Shown here: piece by piece, positions 52,743 to 64,000 of the stretch | Position numbering within the stretch: the stretch's first letter is position 1 | How the letters are laid out: each line of letters begins with the position of its first letter | Assembly (NCBI RefSeq): GCF_003248355.1 | Contig: NZ_QKWY01000001.1 | Coordinates: forward strand, 3,616,001 to 3,680,000 | Length of the DNA stretch: 64,000 nt | Origin: Streptomyces sp. AC1-42W | Lineage (GTDB): Bacteria > Actinomycetota > Actinomycetes > Streptomycetales > Streptomycetaceae | Direction of reading: 5' to 3' | Program-made: the position numbers and the translations under genes | The notes under the pieces: model-generated | What the model saw: the letters and a program-made list of their open reading frames with translations, nothing else | What the model was told of the DNA's origin: nothing | The model's database searches: none

Positions 52743-53783
52743 ATGAAGGCAGTTCAGTACCGGGAGATAGGCGCCGCACCCGAGGTCGTCACCGTCCCGG
52801 ACCCGGAACCGGGCCCCGGACAGGTGCTGCTCCAGGTCACCGCGGCCGGCGTCTGCCACTCCGACATCGCCGTGATGAGCTGGCCCGCCGAACAGTTCCC
52901 GTACCCGCTGCCGCTCACCCTCGGCCACGAGGGCGTCGGCACCGTGGCCGCGCTCGGCGACGGCGTCAGCGGCCTGGAGACCGGCCAGTCCGTCGCCGTC
53001 TACGGCCCCTGGGGCTGCGGCACCTGCGTCAAGTGCGCCGAGGGCAAGGAGAACTACTGCCTGCGCGCGGCGGAGCTGGGCATCAACCCGCCCGGCCTGG
53101 GCGCGCCCGGCGCCATGGCCGAATACATGATCGTGGACGACCCGCGCCACCTCGTGCCCATCGGCGACCTGGACCCGGTGCGCACCGTGCCGCTCACCGA
53201 CGCCGGCCTCACCCCGTACCACGCCATCAAGCGCTCCCTGCCGAAGCTGGTACCCGGCGCGACCGCCGTCGTCATCGGCACCGGGGGACTGGGACACGTC
53301 GCCATCCAGCTGCTGCGCGCCCTGACGTCCGCACGGGTCGTCGCACTCGACGTCACCGAGGAGAAGCTCGCCCTCGCCCGCACGGTCGGCGCCCACGAGA
53401 CCGTCCTGTCCGACGAGCACGCGGCGGCCCGCATCCGGGAACTGACCGGCGGCGTCGGCGCCGAAGTCGTGCTGGACTTCGTCGGCGCGCCCCCGACCGT
53501 CGCCACCGCCGGAGCCGCGGCCGCCATCGACTCGGACGTCACCATCGTCGGCATCGGAGGGGGCGGCCTCCCCGTCGGCTTCGGCGTCCTGCCGTTCAAC
53601 ACCACGGTCACCGCCCCGTACTGGGGCTCCCGCTCCGAACTGGCCGAGGTGCTCGCCCTCGCCCACGCCGGCGCGGTGGACGTCCACGTCGAGACGTACC
53701 CGCTGGAGGAGGCACCGCTCGCCTACGAGCGGCTGCACGTCGGCAAGATCAACGGCCGGGCCGTCATCCTCCCGCAGAGCTGA
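52743..53783 (+). CDS. Zinc-dependent NAD(P) alcohol dehydrogenase
   Basis: 346-residue medium-chain dehydrogenase. Catalytic zinc ligands are in GVCHSDIA and GHEGVGTV, and the structural zinc site has four Cys in CGTCVKCAEGKENYC. The cofactor fold has VIGTGGLGHVAIQLLRAL with Asp in VALDVTEEK, favouring NAD. It would oxidise an alcohol or reduce an aldehyde; the substrate is unknown. The ATG at 52743 follows GAGGAGGA. It lies downstream of tetR and the shortened SDR in the same direction, so it may be part of their regulon. Confidence 0.92.
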   Translation: MKAVQYREIGAAPEVVTVPDPEPGPGQVLLQVTAAGVCHSDIAVMSWPAEQFPYPLPLTLGHEGVGTVAALGDGVSGLETGQSVAVYGPWGCGTCVKCAEGKENYCLRAAELGINPPGLGAPGAMAEYMIVDDPRHLVPIGDLDPVRTVPLTDAGLTPYHAIKRSLPKLVPGATAVVIGTGGLGHVAIQLLRALTSARVVALDVTEEKLALARTVGAHETVLSDEHAAARIRELTGGVGAEVVLDFVGAPPTVATAGAAAAIDSDVTIVGIGGGGLPVGFGVLPFNTTVTAPYWGSRSELAEVLALAHAGAVDVHVETYPLEEAPLAYERLHVGKINGRAVILPQS

Positions 53784-53788
53784 CCGGC

Positions 53789-53833
53789 ACGGGGGCGCGG
53801 GCCGCCGCACGGCGCGACGGCCCGCGCCCCCGT
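53789..53833. terminator. Strong bidirectional hairpin terminator
   Basis: ACGGGGGCGCGGGCCG (53789-53804) and CGGCCCGCGCCCCCGT (53818-53833) form a perfect 16-bp stem with a 13-nt loop between the convergent alcohol dehydrogenase and NUDIX genes. Its right arm reaches the NUDIX stop codon. Confidence 0.88.
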
Positions 53834-54330
53834 CAGCCCCCTGCGCCCCTACCCGCCAGATGCGCGCGCAGCCGGTCCACGAACACCCGCTGCCCCTTCA
53901 CCAGCAGCTCCGCCGCCTCCTCCGGCGTGCACCAGGCGAACCGGTCCATCTCCGGAAACTCCCGCGGCGACCCTGAGCCGCGCGGCCACTCCATCGTGAA
54001 GGTCCCCGGCACCGCGTCCGCCGGATCGACGTCGGCCTCCAGCGCCCACACGGTCACCGTCTTCCCGCCGGCCTGGCGCGCCTCGCCCAGCGCCACCCAG
54101 CCACCCTCCGGCGGCGGACGCCCGAACTCCTCCCCGAACTCCCGCCGCGCCGCCGCCGCGGGCTCCTCCTCCGGCGGGTACTCGCCCTTGGGCACCGACC
54201 ACGCCGCCTCCTCGCGGTGCGCCCAGAACGGCCCGCCCATATGACCGATCAGCACTTCGAGCCCGCGGCCCGCACCCGTACGGAACAGCAGCAGACCGGC
54301 ACTGCGGCGGGTGTTCCCCGTGGCTGTCAT
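53833..54330 (-). CDS. NUDIX hydrolase
   Basis: 165-residue hydrolase of nucleoside-diphosphate-linked compounds. The NUDIX box is complete: G at KGEYPP, then EEPAAAARREFGEEFG (GX5EX7REUXEEXGU). The N-terminal SAGLLLFRTGAGRGLEVLIG and GGPFWAHREEAAWSVPKG match the group similar to diadenosine-polyphosphate or 8-oxo-dGTP hydrolases; the substrate is not predictable. The ATG at 54330 has AAAGG directly upstream, and a CACACT hexamer 7 nt before it could serve a leaderless start. Confidence 0.9.
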   Translation of the reverse strand: MTATGNTRRSAGLLLFRTGAGRGLEVLIGHMGGPFWAHREEAAWSVPKGEYPPEEEPAAAARREFGEEFGRPPPEGGWVALGEARQAGGKTVTVWALEADVDPADAVPGTFTMEWPRGSGSPREFPEMDRFAWCTPEEAAELLVKGQRVFVDRLRAHLAGRGAGG

Positions 54331-54393
54331 ACCTTTGAGTGTGCGCGGCGCCCGCCCGTACGCCCCCTCCCGCAGGCGAACAGGTGATCGGAC

Positions 54394-54939
54394 TTGCTGT
54401 ACATCGCGCTCCTCCGGGGACTGAACGTGCCGGGCCGCTCCGTCAAGATGGAACGGCTGCGCGAACTCTTCACCGAACTGGGCCTCGCCTCGGTGCGCAG
54501 CTACATCCAGAGCGGCAACGTCTTCTTCGAGTCCGGCGAGACGGACCGGCCCGCGCTCGCCGCCCGCATCGGCGACCACCTCGCCCGCGCCCTCGGCTAC
54601 GACGTCGCCGTCTGCCTGCGCACGGTGCCGGAACTGGAGGCGCTGATCGCGCGCGACCCGTTCCAGGACGTCGAGGCCACCGACGACATCCGCCGCTGCG
54701 TCGTGTTCACCACCGAGCCCGTCGACCCGGACCTGGAGCTGCCACTGCTCTCCCCGAAGAAGGACATGGAGATCATCGGCACCACCGCGTACGAGGCGTT
54801 CGTCGTCTGGCACCTGATCAACGGCCGGGCACCCGGCGCCAAGGGCTTCCAGGAGAGCGTCCTCGGCCACGACGCGACGACCCGCTTCTTCCACACGGTC
54901 GTGAAGATCCTCGCCGCCGCGAAGAAGGGCGCCGCCTGA
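54394..54939 (+). CDS. DUF1697 family protein
   Basis: 181-residue cytosolic protein with the DUF1697 pattern: YIALLRGLNVPGRSVKMERL, YIQSGNVFFESGE, VVFTTEPVD and the C-terminal AYEAFVVWHLINGR. Many genomes carry it; no function is established. It starts with TTG at 54394, preceded by AGGTGA at a suitable distance; no ATG or GTG in frame fits the family N-terminus. Confidence 0.85.
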   Translation: MLYIALLRGLNVPGRSVKMERLRELFTELGLASVRSYIQSGNVFFESGETDRPALAARIGDHLARALGYDVAVCLRTVPELEALIARDPFQDVEATDDIRRCVVFTTEPVDPDLELPLLSPKKDMEIIGTTAYEAFVVWHLINGRAPGAKGFQESVLGHDATTRFFHTVVKILAAAKKGAA

Positions 54940-54970
54940 CCGGCGCACCCGTCCCGGAACGCGCCTCCGG

Positions 54971-55366
54971 TCAGGCCCGGTCGATGTGCACGCTGGTCGA
55001 CTTCACCCGCGCGGTCGCCTGCACCCCGACCTCGAGCCCCAGCTCCTCGACGGCCTCGCGCGTCAGCAGCGACACCAGCCGGTGCGGCCCGGCCTGGATC
55101 TCCACCTGCGCGGCCACGTCCCCGAGCTTCACCGCCGTCACGATCCCCGCGAACGCGTTGCGCGCCGAGGTGTACGACACCTCCTCGTCGCCCGCGCCGT
55201 GCTGCGCGACCTCCACGGAGAACGCCGCCAGGTCGCGGCCGTCGATGAGACGGCGGCCGCCCTCGTCGCGATGGGTCGCCACGCGCCCCGCGTCGGCCCA
55301 GCGCCGGGCGGTGTCCGGGCTGACGCCCAGCAGACGGGCCGCCTGCCCGATCGTGTAGGACTGCAT
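54971..55366 (-). CDS. Helix-turn-helix and TOBE (molybdopterin-binding-like) protein
   Basis: 131-residue protein. Residues 1-55 form a MerR/excisionase-like helix-turn-helix (YTIGQAARLLGVSPDTARRW, then GGRRLIDGRDLAAF). Residues about 62-131 form a TOBE/Mop domain (SARNAFAGIVTAVKLGDVAA, VEELGLEVGVQATARVKSTS) that in relatives binds molybdate or tungstate. Likely a small oxyanion-responsive regulator; no molybdate transporter gene is adjacent, so the target is unknown. The ATG at 55366 lacks a ribosome site but has a TAGGGT box 7 nt upstream. Confidence 0.87.
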   Translation of the reverse strand: MQSYTIGQAARLLGVSPDTARRWADAGRVATHRDEGGRRLIDGRDLAAFSVEVAQHGAGDEEVSYTSARNAFAGIVTAVKLGDVAAQVEIQAGPHRLVSLLTREAVEELGLEVGVQATARVKSTSVHIDRA

Positions 55367-55373
55367 GCGCCGT

Positions 55374-55379
55374 ACCCTA
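55374..55379 (-). promoter_or_regulatory. Leaderless-type -10 element of the HTH-TOBE gene
   Basis: On the minus strand TAGGGT is followed by 7 nt and then the ATG at 55366. No Shine-Dalgarno is present. Confidence 0.5.
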
Positions 55380-55451
55380 ACCGGCCCGTGCCCGCGCCCC
55401 GCCCGCACGGCCGGGTGGACCAGCCGGGATGAGGAATCACGGTGCGCGTCC

Positions 55452-55457
55452 TAGGGT
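55452..55457 (+). promoter_or_regulatory. Leaderless-type -10 element of the MFS gene
   Basis: TAGGGT is followed by GCCAACC (7 nt) and the ATG at 55465. It is the same hexamer at the same distance as in the divergent HTH-TOBE gene. Confidence 0.5.
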
Positions 55458-55464
55458 GCCAACC

Positions 55465-56964
55465 ATGGCAGACAGCGCGTCGGACCGGCGCTCCGCGGGG
55501 CGGGGCGGGGACCCCGGCCACGGCACGCCCGACCCGCGACGGTGGCGGGCGCTCGCCGTCTGCCTGGTCGCGGGGTTCATGACCCTGCTGGACGTCTCGA
55601 TCGTGAATGTCGCGCTGCCCTCCATCAAGGAGGGGCTGCACACCTCGGAGTCCGACCTGCAATGGGTCCTGTCCGGTTACGCGCTGGCCTTCGGCCTGTT
55701 CCTGATCCCGGCCGGACGGCTCGGCGACGCACGCGGCCGGCGCGTCGTGTTCATGGCGGGGCTCGCCCTGTTCACCCTGTCGTCCGCGGCCTGCGGCGCC
55801 GCCCAGTCCAGTCTCTGGCTGGTCATCGCCCGGCTGGTCCAGGGACTGGCCGGCGGCATGGTCTCGCCGCAGATCTCCGCCCTCATCCAGCAGATGTTCC
55901 AGGGCCGCGAACGCGGTCGCGCCTTCGGCATGTTCGGCACCGTCGTCGGCATCTCCACGGCGGTCGGACCGCTCCTCGGCGGCCTGCTGATCCAGGCGGC
56001 GGGGGCCGACGAGGGCTGGCGGTGGGTGTTCTACGTCAACCTGCCGCTCGGCCTCGTCTGCCTCCTGCTGGCCCGCCGGCTGCTGCCCGACACCCCGCAC
56101 GCCGGACCGGTGCGGCTGCGCCACCTCGACCCGGTGGGCGTCCTGCTGCTCGGCACCGGCGTGCTGGCCCTGCTGCTGCCCTTCGTCCAGTCCCGCCAGT
56201 GGCCGGGCGACGGCAAATGGCTGCTGCTGCTCCTGGCGGCGGCGCTGCTCGCCGCCTTCGTCGGCTGGGAGTCCCGCTGCGGCCGCCGGGGCACCCAGCC
56301 GGTCGTCGACCTCGGCCTCTTCCGGGTCCGCTCCTACTGGCTGGGCTGCCTGCTCATCCTGCTGTACTTCGCCGGGTTCACCTCGATCTTCTTCATCACC
56401 ACGCTCTACCTCCAGAGCGGCCTGCACTACACCGCGCTCCAGGCCGGCCTCGCCATCACCCCGTTCGCGCTGGGCTCCGCCGTCGCCGCGAGCCCCGGCG
56501 GCCGGCTCGTCGGCCGCTTCGGCCGCCCCCTCGTCGTCATCGGCCTGGTCGCCGTGGCCGTGGGACTCGGCGCCACCGCGCTCGCCGTCCACCTGGTGCC
56601 CGGCCGGGGCGTCGGCTGGGCGATGGCGGCCCCGCTGCTGTTCGCGGGACTCGGCAGCGGCCTGGTCATCGCCCCCAACCAGACGCTCACCCTCTCCGAG
56701 GTGCCGGTGGCCACCGCGGGCAGCGCCGGCGGCACCCTCCAGACCGGCCAGCGCGTCGGCTCGGCGATCGGCATCGCGGCCGTGGGCGCGGTGTTCTTCG
56801 CCCAGGTCGGCGGGGACGGCTGGTCCGACGCCTACGACCACGGGCTCGTCGTCTCCGTCGCCTTCGTCGTCGCCGCCCTGCTCGTCGCACTCGCCGACGT
56901 GGGCGGCGGCCGCCGGGGCAGACAGCGTACCGGGCCCTCCGCACCTTCCGCAGCCGCCTCGTAA
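55465..56964 (+). CDS. MFS drug exporter, DHA2 (14-helix) family
   Basis: 499-residue proton-driven efflux protein of EmrB/QacA type with about 14 hydrophobic segments. Motifs include LDVSIVNVALPSI in helix 1, GRLGDARGRR (motif A), ARLVQGLAGGMVSPQ and GPLLGGLL (antiporter motif C). The substrate is unknown. The ATG at 55465 is set by a leaderless-type promoter. The next gene, a glutathionyl-hydroquinone reductase homologue, starts 12 nt after the stop, suggesting a detoxification operon handling quinones or similar compounds (inference). Confidence 0.91.
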   Translation: MADSASDRRSAGRGGDPGHGTPDPRRWRALAVCLVAGFMTLLDVSIVNVALPSIKEGLHTSESDLQWVLSGYALAFGLFLIPAGRLGDARGRRVVFMAGLALFTLSSAACGAAQSSLWLVIARLVQGLAGGMVSPQISALIQQMFQGRERGRAFGMFGTVVGISTAVGPLLGGLLIQAAGADEGWRWVFYVNLPLGLVCLLLARRLLPDTPHAGPVRLRHLDPVGVLLLGTGVLALLLPFVQSRQWPGDGKWLLLLLAAALLAAFVGWESRCGRRGTQPVVDLGLFRVRSYWLGCLLILLYFAGFTSIFFITTLYLQSGLHYTALQAGLAITPFALGSAVAASPGGRLVGRFGRPLVVIGLVAVAVGLGATALAVHLVPGRGVGWAMAAPLLFAGLGSGLVIAPNQTLTLSEVPVATAGSAGGTLQTGQRVGSAIGIAAVGAVFFAQVGGDGWSDAYDHGLVVSVAFVVAALLVALADVGGGRRGRQRTGPSAPSAAAS

Positions 56965-56975
56965 AGGAGAACGCG

Positions 56976-60321
<3,346 letters not shown>

Positions 60322-60336
60322 CCCGATCGCGCACCC

Positions 60337-60372
60337 GACGCCCCGGCCCGGCTCCCGCCGCGCCGGGGCGTC
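60337..60372 (+). terminator. Hairpin terminator after icd
   Basis: GACGCCCCGGC (60337-60347) and GCCGGGGCGTC (60362-60372) form a perfect 11-bp stem with a 14-nt loop, 16 nt after the icd stop. Confidence 0.8.
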
Positions 60373-60499
60373 CCCGCGTTCGTAACCCCCCCTGACGGGT
60401 GAAATGTCGGGTCCGGGCGGGTGCCGGGGCGCACGACGGGCCCGCTTCGCTGGTTTGCTGCATCCGGAAACACGGACGCACAAGCGAAGGAGCGGCCCC

Positions 60500-62230
60500 G
60501 TGACGACGACGGGCACACCACGTACGGCCGAGGACGAGGAGTCGTACTCCAACGAACTGCCGGTGCACGGCCGGGAACCCGGCAACGTCGTCATCAAATG
60601 GCTGACCACCACCGACCACAAGACGATCGGCTCCCTCTACCTGCTCACCTCGTTCGCCTTCTTCCTCGGCGGCGGGCTGCTCGCCCTCTTCATGCGCGCC
60701 GAACTCGCCAGGCCCGGCATGCAGATCATGTCGAACGAGCAGTTCAACCAGGCGTTCACGATGCACGGCACGATCATGCTGCTGATGTTCGCGACGCCGC
60801 TGTTCGCCGGGTTCACGAACTGGATCATGCCGCTGCAGATCGGCGCGCCCGACGTGGCGTTCCCGCGGCTGAACATGTTCGCGTACTGGCTGTACCTCTT
60901 CGGCTCGCTCATCGCGGTGGCCGGCTTCCTCACCCCGAACGGCGCCGCCGACTTCGGCTGGTTCGCCTACTCGCCGCTGACCGACATCGTCCGCTCGCCC
61001 GGCATCGGCGGAGACCTGTGGATCATGGGCCTGGCCCTCTCCGGCTTCGGCACGATCCTCGGCTCGGTCAACTTCATCACCACGATCATCTGCATGCGCG
61101 CACCCGGTATGACGATGTTCCGCATGCCGATCTTCGTCTGGAACGTCCTGCTGACCGCCGTACTGGTCCTGATGGCCTTTCCGGTGCTCGCCGCGGCCCT
61201 CCTCGCGCTGGAGGCGGACCGCAAGTTCGGTGCGCACGTCTTCGACGCGGCCAACGGCGGCGCCCTGCTGTGGCAGCACCTCTTCTGGTTCTTCGGCCAT
61301 CCGGAGGTGTACATCATCGCCCTGCCGTTCTTCGGCATCGTCTCCGAGGTCATCCCGGCGTTCAGCCGCAAGCCGATGTTCGGCTACATCGGGCTGGTCG
61401 GTGCGACGATCTCCATCGCCGGGCTCTCGATCACGGTGTGGGCACACCACATGTTCGTCACCGGCGGTGTGCTCCTGCCGTTCTTCTCCTTCATGTCGTT
61501 CCTGATCGCGGTGCCCACCGGGGTGAAGTTCTTCAACTGGATCGGCACCATGTGGCACGGCTCGCTGTCCTTCGAGACACCGATGCTGTGGTCGATCGGC
61601 TTCCTGGTGACGTTCCTCTTCGGCGGTCTCACCGGGGTGCTCCTCGCCTCGCCCCCGATGGACTTCCACGTCTCCGACTCGTACTTCGTCGTCGCCCACT
61701 TCCACTACGTGGTCTTCGGCACCGTGGTGTTCGCGATGTTCTCCGGCTTCCACTTCTGGTGGCCGAAGTTCACCGGCAAGATGCTGGACGAACGGCTCGG
61801 CAAGATCACCTTCTGGACGCTGTTCACCGGCTTCCACGGCACGTTCCTGGTCCAGCACTGGCTGGGCGCGGAGGGCATGCCGCGCCGGTACGCGGACTAC
61901 CTCGCGTCCGACGGCTTCACCGCGCTGAACACCATCTCGACGATCTCCTCGTTCCTGCTGGGCCTGTCGATGCTGCCCTTCCTGTACAACGTCTGGAAGA
62001 CCGCCAAGTACGGCAAGCCGGTCGGGGTCGACGACCCGTGGGGCTACGGCCGTTCGCTGGAGTGGGCGACCTCCTGCCCGCCGCCCCGGCACAACTTCGT
62101 CACCCTGCCCCGCATCCGCTCCGAGTCCCCGGCGTTCGACCTGCACCACCCGGTCGTGCGCGAGCTGGAGGAGGCCGAGAACCGCGCCCACACCTCCGTG
62201 ACGGTGGCGCCGGGGGACAAGCAGGCGTGA
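60500..62230 (+). CDS. ctaD: Cytochrome c oxidase subunit I (aa3 type), orphan copy
   Basis: 576-residue haem-copper oxidase core subunit with 12 membrane helices. All metal ligands are visible: haem-a His in [10 protein letters not shown], the CuB His with cross-linked Tyr in [13 protein letters not shown], the CuB His pair in WAHHMFVTG, and haem a3/a His residues in [11 protein letters not shown]. It should reduce oxygen and pump protons. No subunit II, III or cytochrome bc genes are next to it, unlike the main actinobacterial operon, so it is likely an additional ctaD. The GTG at 60500 follows AAGGAG by 8 nt. The stop overlaps the following small gene. Confidence 0.95.
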   Translation: MTTTGTPRTAEDEESYSNELPVHGREPGNVVIKWLTTTDHKTIGSLYLLTSFAFFLGGGLLALFMRAELARPGMQIMSNEQFNQAFTMHGTIMLLMFATPLFAGFTNWIMPLQIGAPDVAFPRLNMFAYWLYLFGSLIAVAGFLTPNGAADFGWFAYSPLTDIVRSPGIGGDLWIMGLALSGFGTILGSVNFITTIICMRAPGMTMFRMPIFVWNVLLTAVLVLMAFPVLAAALLALEADRKFGAHVFDAANGGALLWQHLFWFFGHPEVYIIALPFFGIVSEVIPAFSRKPMFGYIGLVGATISIAGLSITVWAHHMFVTGGVLLPFFSFMSFLIAVPTGVKFFNWIGTMWHGSLSFETPMLWSIGFLVTFLFGGLTGVLLASPPMDFHVSDSYFVVAHFHYVVFGTVVFAMFSGFHFWWPKFTGKMLDERLGKITFWTLFTGFHGTFLVQHWLGAEGMPRRYADYLASDGFTALNTISTISSFLLGLSMLPFLYNVWKTAKYGKPVGVDDPWGYGRSLEWATSCPPPRHNFVTLPRIRSESPAFDLHHPVVRELEEAENRAHTSVTVAPGDKQA

Positions 62231-62595
62231 GCGCCCACAAGAAAGGGACGGGGTCCGGGCCGGAGGCAGAGAGCGCGCGGGGACTGGCCCAGCTGGAGGG
62301 CTATCTGCTGTGGAACGCCGAGGTCGAGCGGGCCCACCGGCTCGCCCGGCACTTCACCGACCAGCTGCCCTGGCTGACGACCGCCCAGCGCGCGGACGTG
62401 GAACGCGTCTACACCGCCGAACGCACCGCCGAGTCCCGGGCCGTGCTGGCCCGGATCTCCGCCCGCGCCCTGCACCTGCGCCGCGAGTACACCGCGCGCT
62501 ACCGCAGGCTCCGCGCCCGCTGCGTCGCCGCCGCCGTGGTCTGCGCGGGGGCCGCGGCGGGCGTCTGCGGGGTCCTGGTCCAGCTGGCCCGCTGA
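62227..62595 (+). CDS. Small membrane-anchored protein coupled to ctaD
   Basis: 122-residue protein whose GTG overlaps the ctaD stop (GTGA), so it is translated with it. The first ~90 residues are charged and helical ([20 protein letters not shown], then [18 protein letters not shown]). A C-terminal hydrophobic helix ([19 protein letters not shown]) would anchor it in the membrane. I do not recognise a family with a known role. Its position suggests an accessory or assembly factor for this alternative oxidase. Confidence 0.72.
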   Translation: MSAHKKGTGSGPEAESARGLAQLEGYLLWNAEVERAHRLARHFTDQLPWLTTAQRADVERVYTAERTAESRAVLARISARALHLRREYTARYRRLRARCVAAAVVCAGAAAGVCGVLVQLAR

Positions 62596-62728
62596 CCCGC
62601 CCCAGTCGTCCGTTCTGCCTTCCCAGCAGGCGCACTCGCTCCCCGGTCGTGAAGATGAGAGGTGACGGGCGCGTGTGACGGGGCAGGCGAACGGACGACC
62701 GTGCAGACCCCCAGAAGGGACGATCACT

Positions 62729-64000
62729 GTGGCACGACCCAGGATTCTCGTAGTCGGAGCCGGGTTCGCCGGCGTCGAGTGCGTACGCCGTCTGGAGCGG
62801 CGGCTGCGGCCCGGTGAAGCGGACATCGCGCTCGTCGCCCCCTTCTCGTACCAGCTCTACCTGCCGCTGCTGCCCCAGGTGGCGTCCGGGGTGCTGACCC
62901 CGCAGTCCGTCGCCGTGTCGCTGCGCCGCAGCAGCCGCCACCGCACCCGGATCATCCCCGGCGGGGCCATCGGCGTGGACCCGCGGGCGAAGGTCTGCGT
63001 GGTCCGCAAGATCACCGACGAGATCGTCGACGAGCGCTACGACCACCTCGTCCTCAGCCCCGGCAGCGTCACCCGGACCTTCGACATCCCCGGCCTCCTC
63101 GACCACGCGCGAGGCATGAAGACCCTGGCCGGGGCCGCCTACGTACGCGACCACGTCATCGCCCAGCTCGACCTCGCCGACGCCAGCCACGACGAGCGGG
63201 AGCGCGCCTCCCGGCTCCAGTTCGTCGTGGTCGGCGGCGGCTACGCCGGCACCGAGACCGCGGCCTGCCTTCAGCGCCTCACCAGCAACGCGCTGCGGCA
63301 CTACCCCCGCCTCGACCCGAAGCTCGTCAAGTGGCACCTCATCGACATCGCGCCCAGGCTCATGCCGGAGCTGGGCGACAAGCTCGGCGCCAGCGCCCTG
63401 AAGGTGCTGCGCGACCGGGGCATCGAGGTGTCGCTCGGCGTGTCGATCGCCGAGGCCGGGGCCGAGACCGTGACGTTCACCGACGGCCGGGTGCTGCCCT
63501 GCCGGACCCTGATCTGGACCGCGGGGGTCGCCGCCAGCCCGCTGGTCGGCACCTTCGACGCGGAGACCGTGAAGGGCCGGCTCGCCGTGACCGCCGAGAT
63601 GACGCTGCCCGGCCACGACGGCATCTTCGCGCTCGGCGACGTCGCCGCCGTGCCCGACCTGGCCAAGGGCGACGGCGCGGTCTGCCCGCCCACCGCCCAG
63701 CACGCGATGCGCCAGGGCCGCAAGCTCGCCGACAACCTGCTCGCGAAGCTGCGCGGCCGGCCCATGGAGCCCTACGTCCACCACGACCTCGGGCTCGTCG
63801 TGGACCTCGGCGGCAAGGACGCCGTCTCCAGGCCCCTGGGCATCGAGATGCACGGCATCGGCGCCCAGGCCGTCGCCCGCGGCTACCACTGGACGGCGCT
63901 GCGCACCAACGTCGCCAAGGCCCGCGTCATGGCGAACTGGCTGATCAACGCCGCCGCCGGCGACGACTTCGTCCGCACCGGCTTCCAGACGCGCAAACCG
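62729..64000 (+). CDS. ndh: Type II NADH dehydrogenase (NDH-2), partial at window end
   Basis: 424 residues visible with no stop. A two-dinucleotide-domain flavoprotein: FAD motif VVGAGFAGVECVRRL at the N-terminus and a second NADH motif VVVGGGYAGTETA near residue 170. IWTAGVAASPLVG and GIFALGDVAAVPD (FAD-binding Asp) match bacterial NDH-2. It feeds electrons from NADH to menaquinone without pumping protons. The start GTG 62729 has AAGGGA 9 nt upstream. Its position after the orphan ctaD groups two respiratory enzymes. Confidence 0.92.
   Translation, partial: MARPRILVVGAGFAGVECVRRLERRLRPGEADIALVAPFSYQLYLPLLPQVASGVLTPQSVAVSLRRSSRHRTRIIPGGAIGVDPRAKVCVVRKITDEIVDERYDHLVLSPGSVTRTFDIPGLLDHARGMKTLAGAAYVRDHVIAQLDLADASHDERERASRLQFVVVGGGYAGTETAACLQRLTSNALRHYPRLDPKLVKWHLIDIAPRLMPELGDKLGASALKVLRDRGIEVSLGVSIAEAGAETVTFTDGRVLPCRTLIWTAGVAASPLVGTFDAETVKGRLAVTAEMTLPGHDGIFALGDVAAVPDLAKGDGAVCPPTAQHAMRQGRKLADNLLAKLRGRPMEPYVHHDLGLVVDLGGKDAVSRPLGIEMHGIGAQAVARGYHWTALRTNVAKARVMANWLINAAAGDDFVRTGFQTRKP

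Overview
The window is a high-GC actinobacterial chromosome segment, almost certainly Streptomyces. The reasons are the strong G/C bias at third codon positions, frequent GTG starts, many ATGA/GTGA stop-start overlaps, and the gene set: monomeric isocitrate dehydrogenase, alditol oxidase, several SpoIIE-type phosphatases, and DUF1876 and DUF6629 proteins. I see no rRNA, tRNA, insertion sequence, prophage or CRISPR array. Both ends cut genes: pyc on the left and a type II NADH dehydrogenase on the right.

1-7.7 kb is mostly housekeeping: pyruvate carboxylase, a divergent IclR regulator, a stand-alone LigD-type ATP-dependent DNA ligase, a methyltransferase, an SDR, an RNase HI with a Cys/His tail, and a CDP-alcohol phosphatidyltransferase. 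7.7-22.9 kb is an exopolysaccharide locus of Wzx/Wzy type: a TagD-like nucleotidyltransferase, three glycosyltransferases, a Wzz/Wzc-like protein whose ATPase motifs are degenerate, a flippase, a polymerase, a lipoprotein, a secreted beta-propeller/FN3/LamG protein, GDP-mannose dehydratase plus GDP-fucose synthase, and the initiating polyprenyl-phosphate sugar transferase. It probably makes a fucose-containing (or other GDP-6-deoxyhexose-containing) surface polymer.

23.3-31.9 kb holds an alditol oxidase, a MASE1 membrane protein beside a small SpoIIE phosphatase, a large PAS/GAF/SpoIIE/HATPase protein with a damaged phosphatase site, and a secreted rhamnogalacturonan lyase. 32-42.7 kb has phosphoglucomutase, a phosphopantetheinyl transferase, a GNAT behind a LacI-type operator, a signal-less binding protein and a PfkB kinase. 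It then carries a compact acyl-ACP locus (ketosynthase, acyl-CoA oxidase-like flavoprotein, 51-residue membrane peptide, ACP, second ketosynthase) whose product I cannot name. This locus is the best candidate for an undescribed pathway in the window.

42.7-48 kb is a corrinoid region: a cobalamin riboswitch, a three-gene ABC importer and, past one opposing PRC-barrel gene, a CbiZ-type amidohydrolase. 48-58 kb is mixed accessory metabolism. It includes a TetR gene with a clustered operator, coupled to an SDR that has lost its central third, then a zinc alcohol dehydrogenase, NUDIX, DUF1697, a TOBE/HTH protein, an MFS exporter and a Xi-class glutathione transferase. 58-64 kb is energy metabolism: isocitrate dehydrogenase, an orphan cytochrome oxidase subunit I, a coupled small membrane protein and the start of NDH-2.

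Regulation visible in the DNA includes five or six perfect-stem terminators (two between convergent genes), the riboswitch, operator-like palindromes, and several leaderless-type promoters in which a TANNNT-like hexamer sits 6-8 nt before an ATG that lacks a Shine-Dalgarno.
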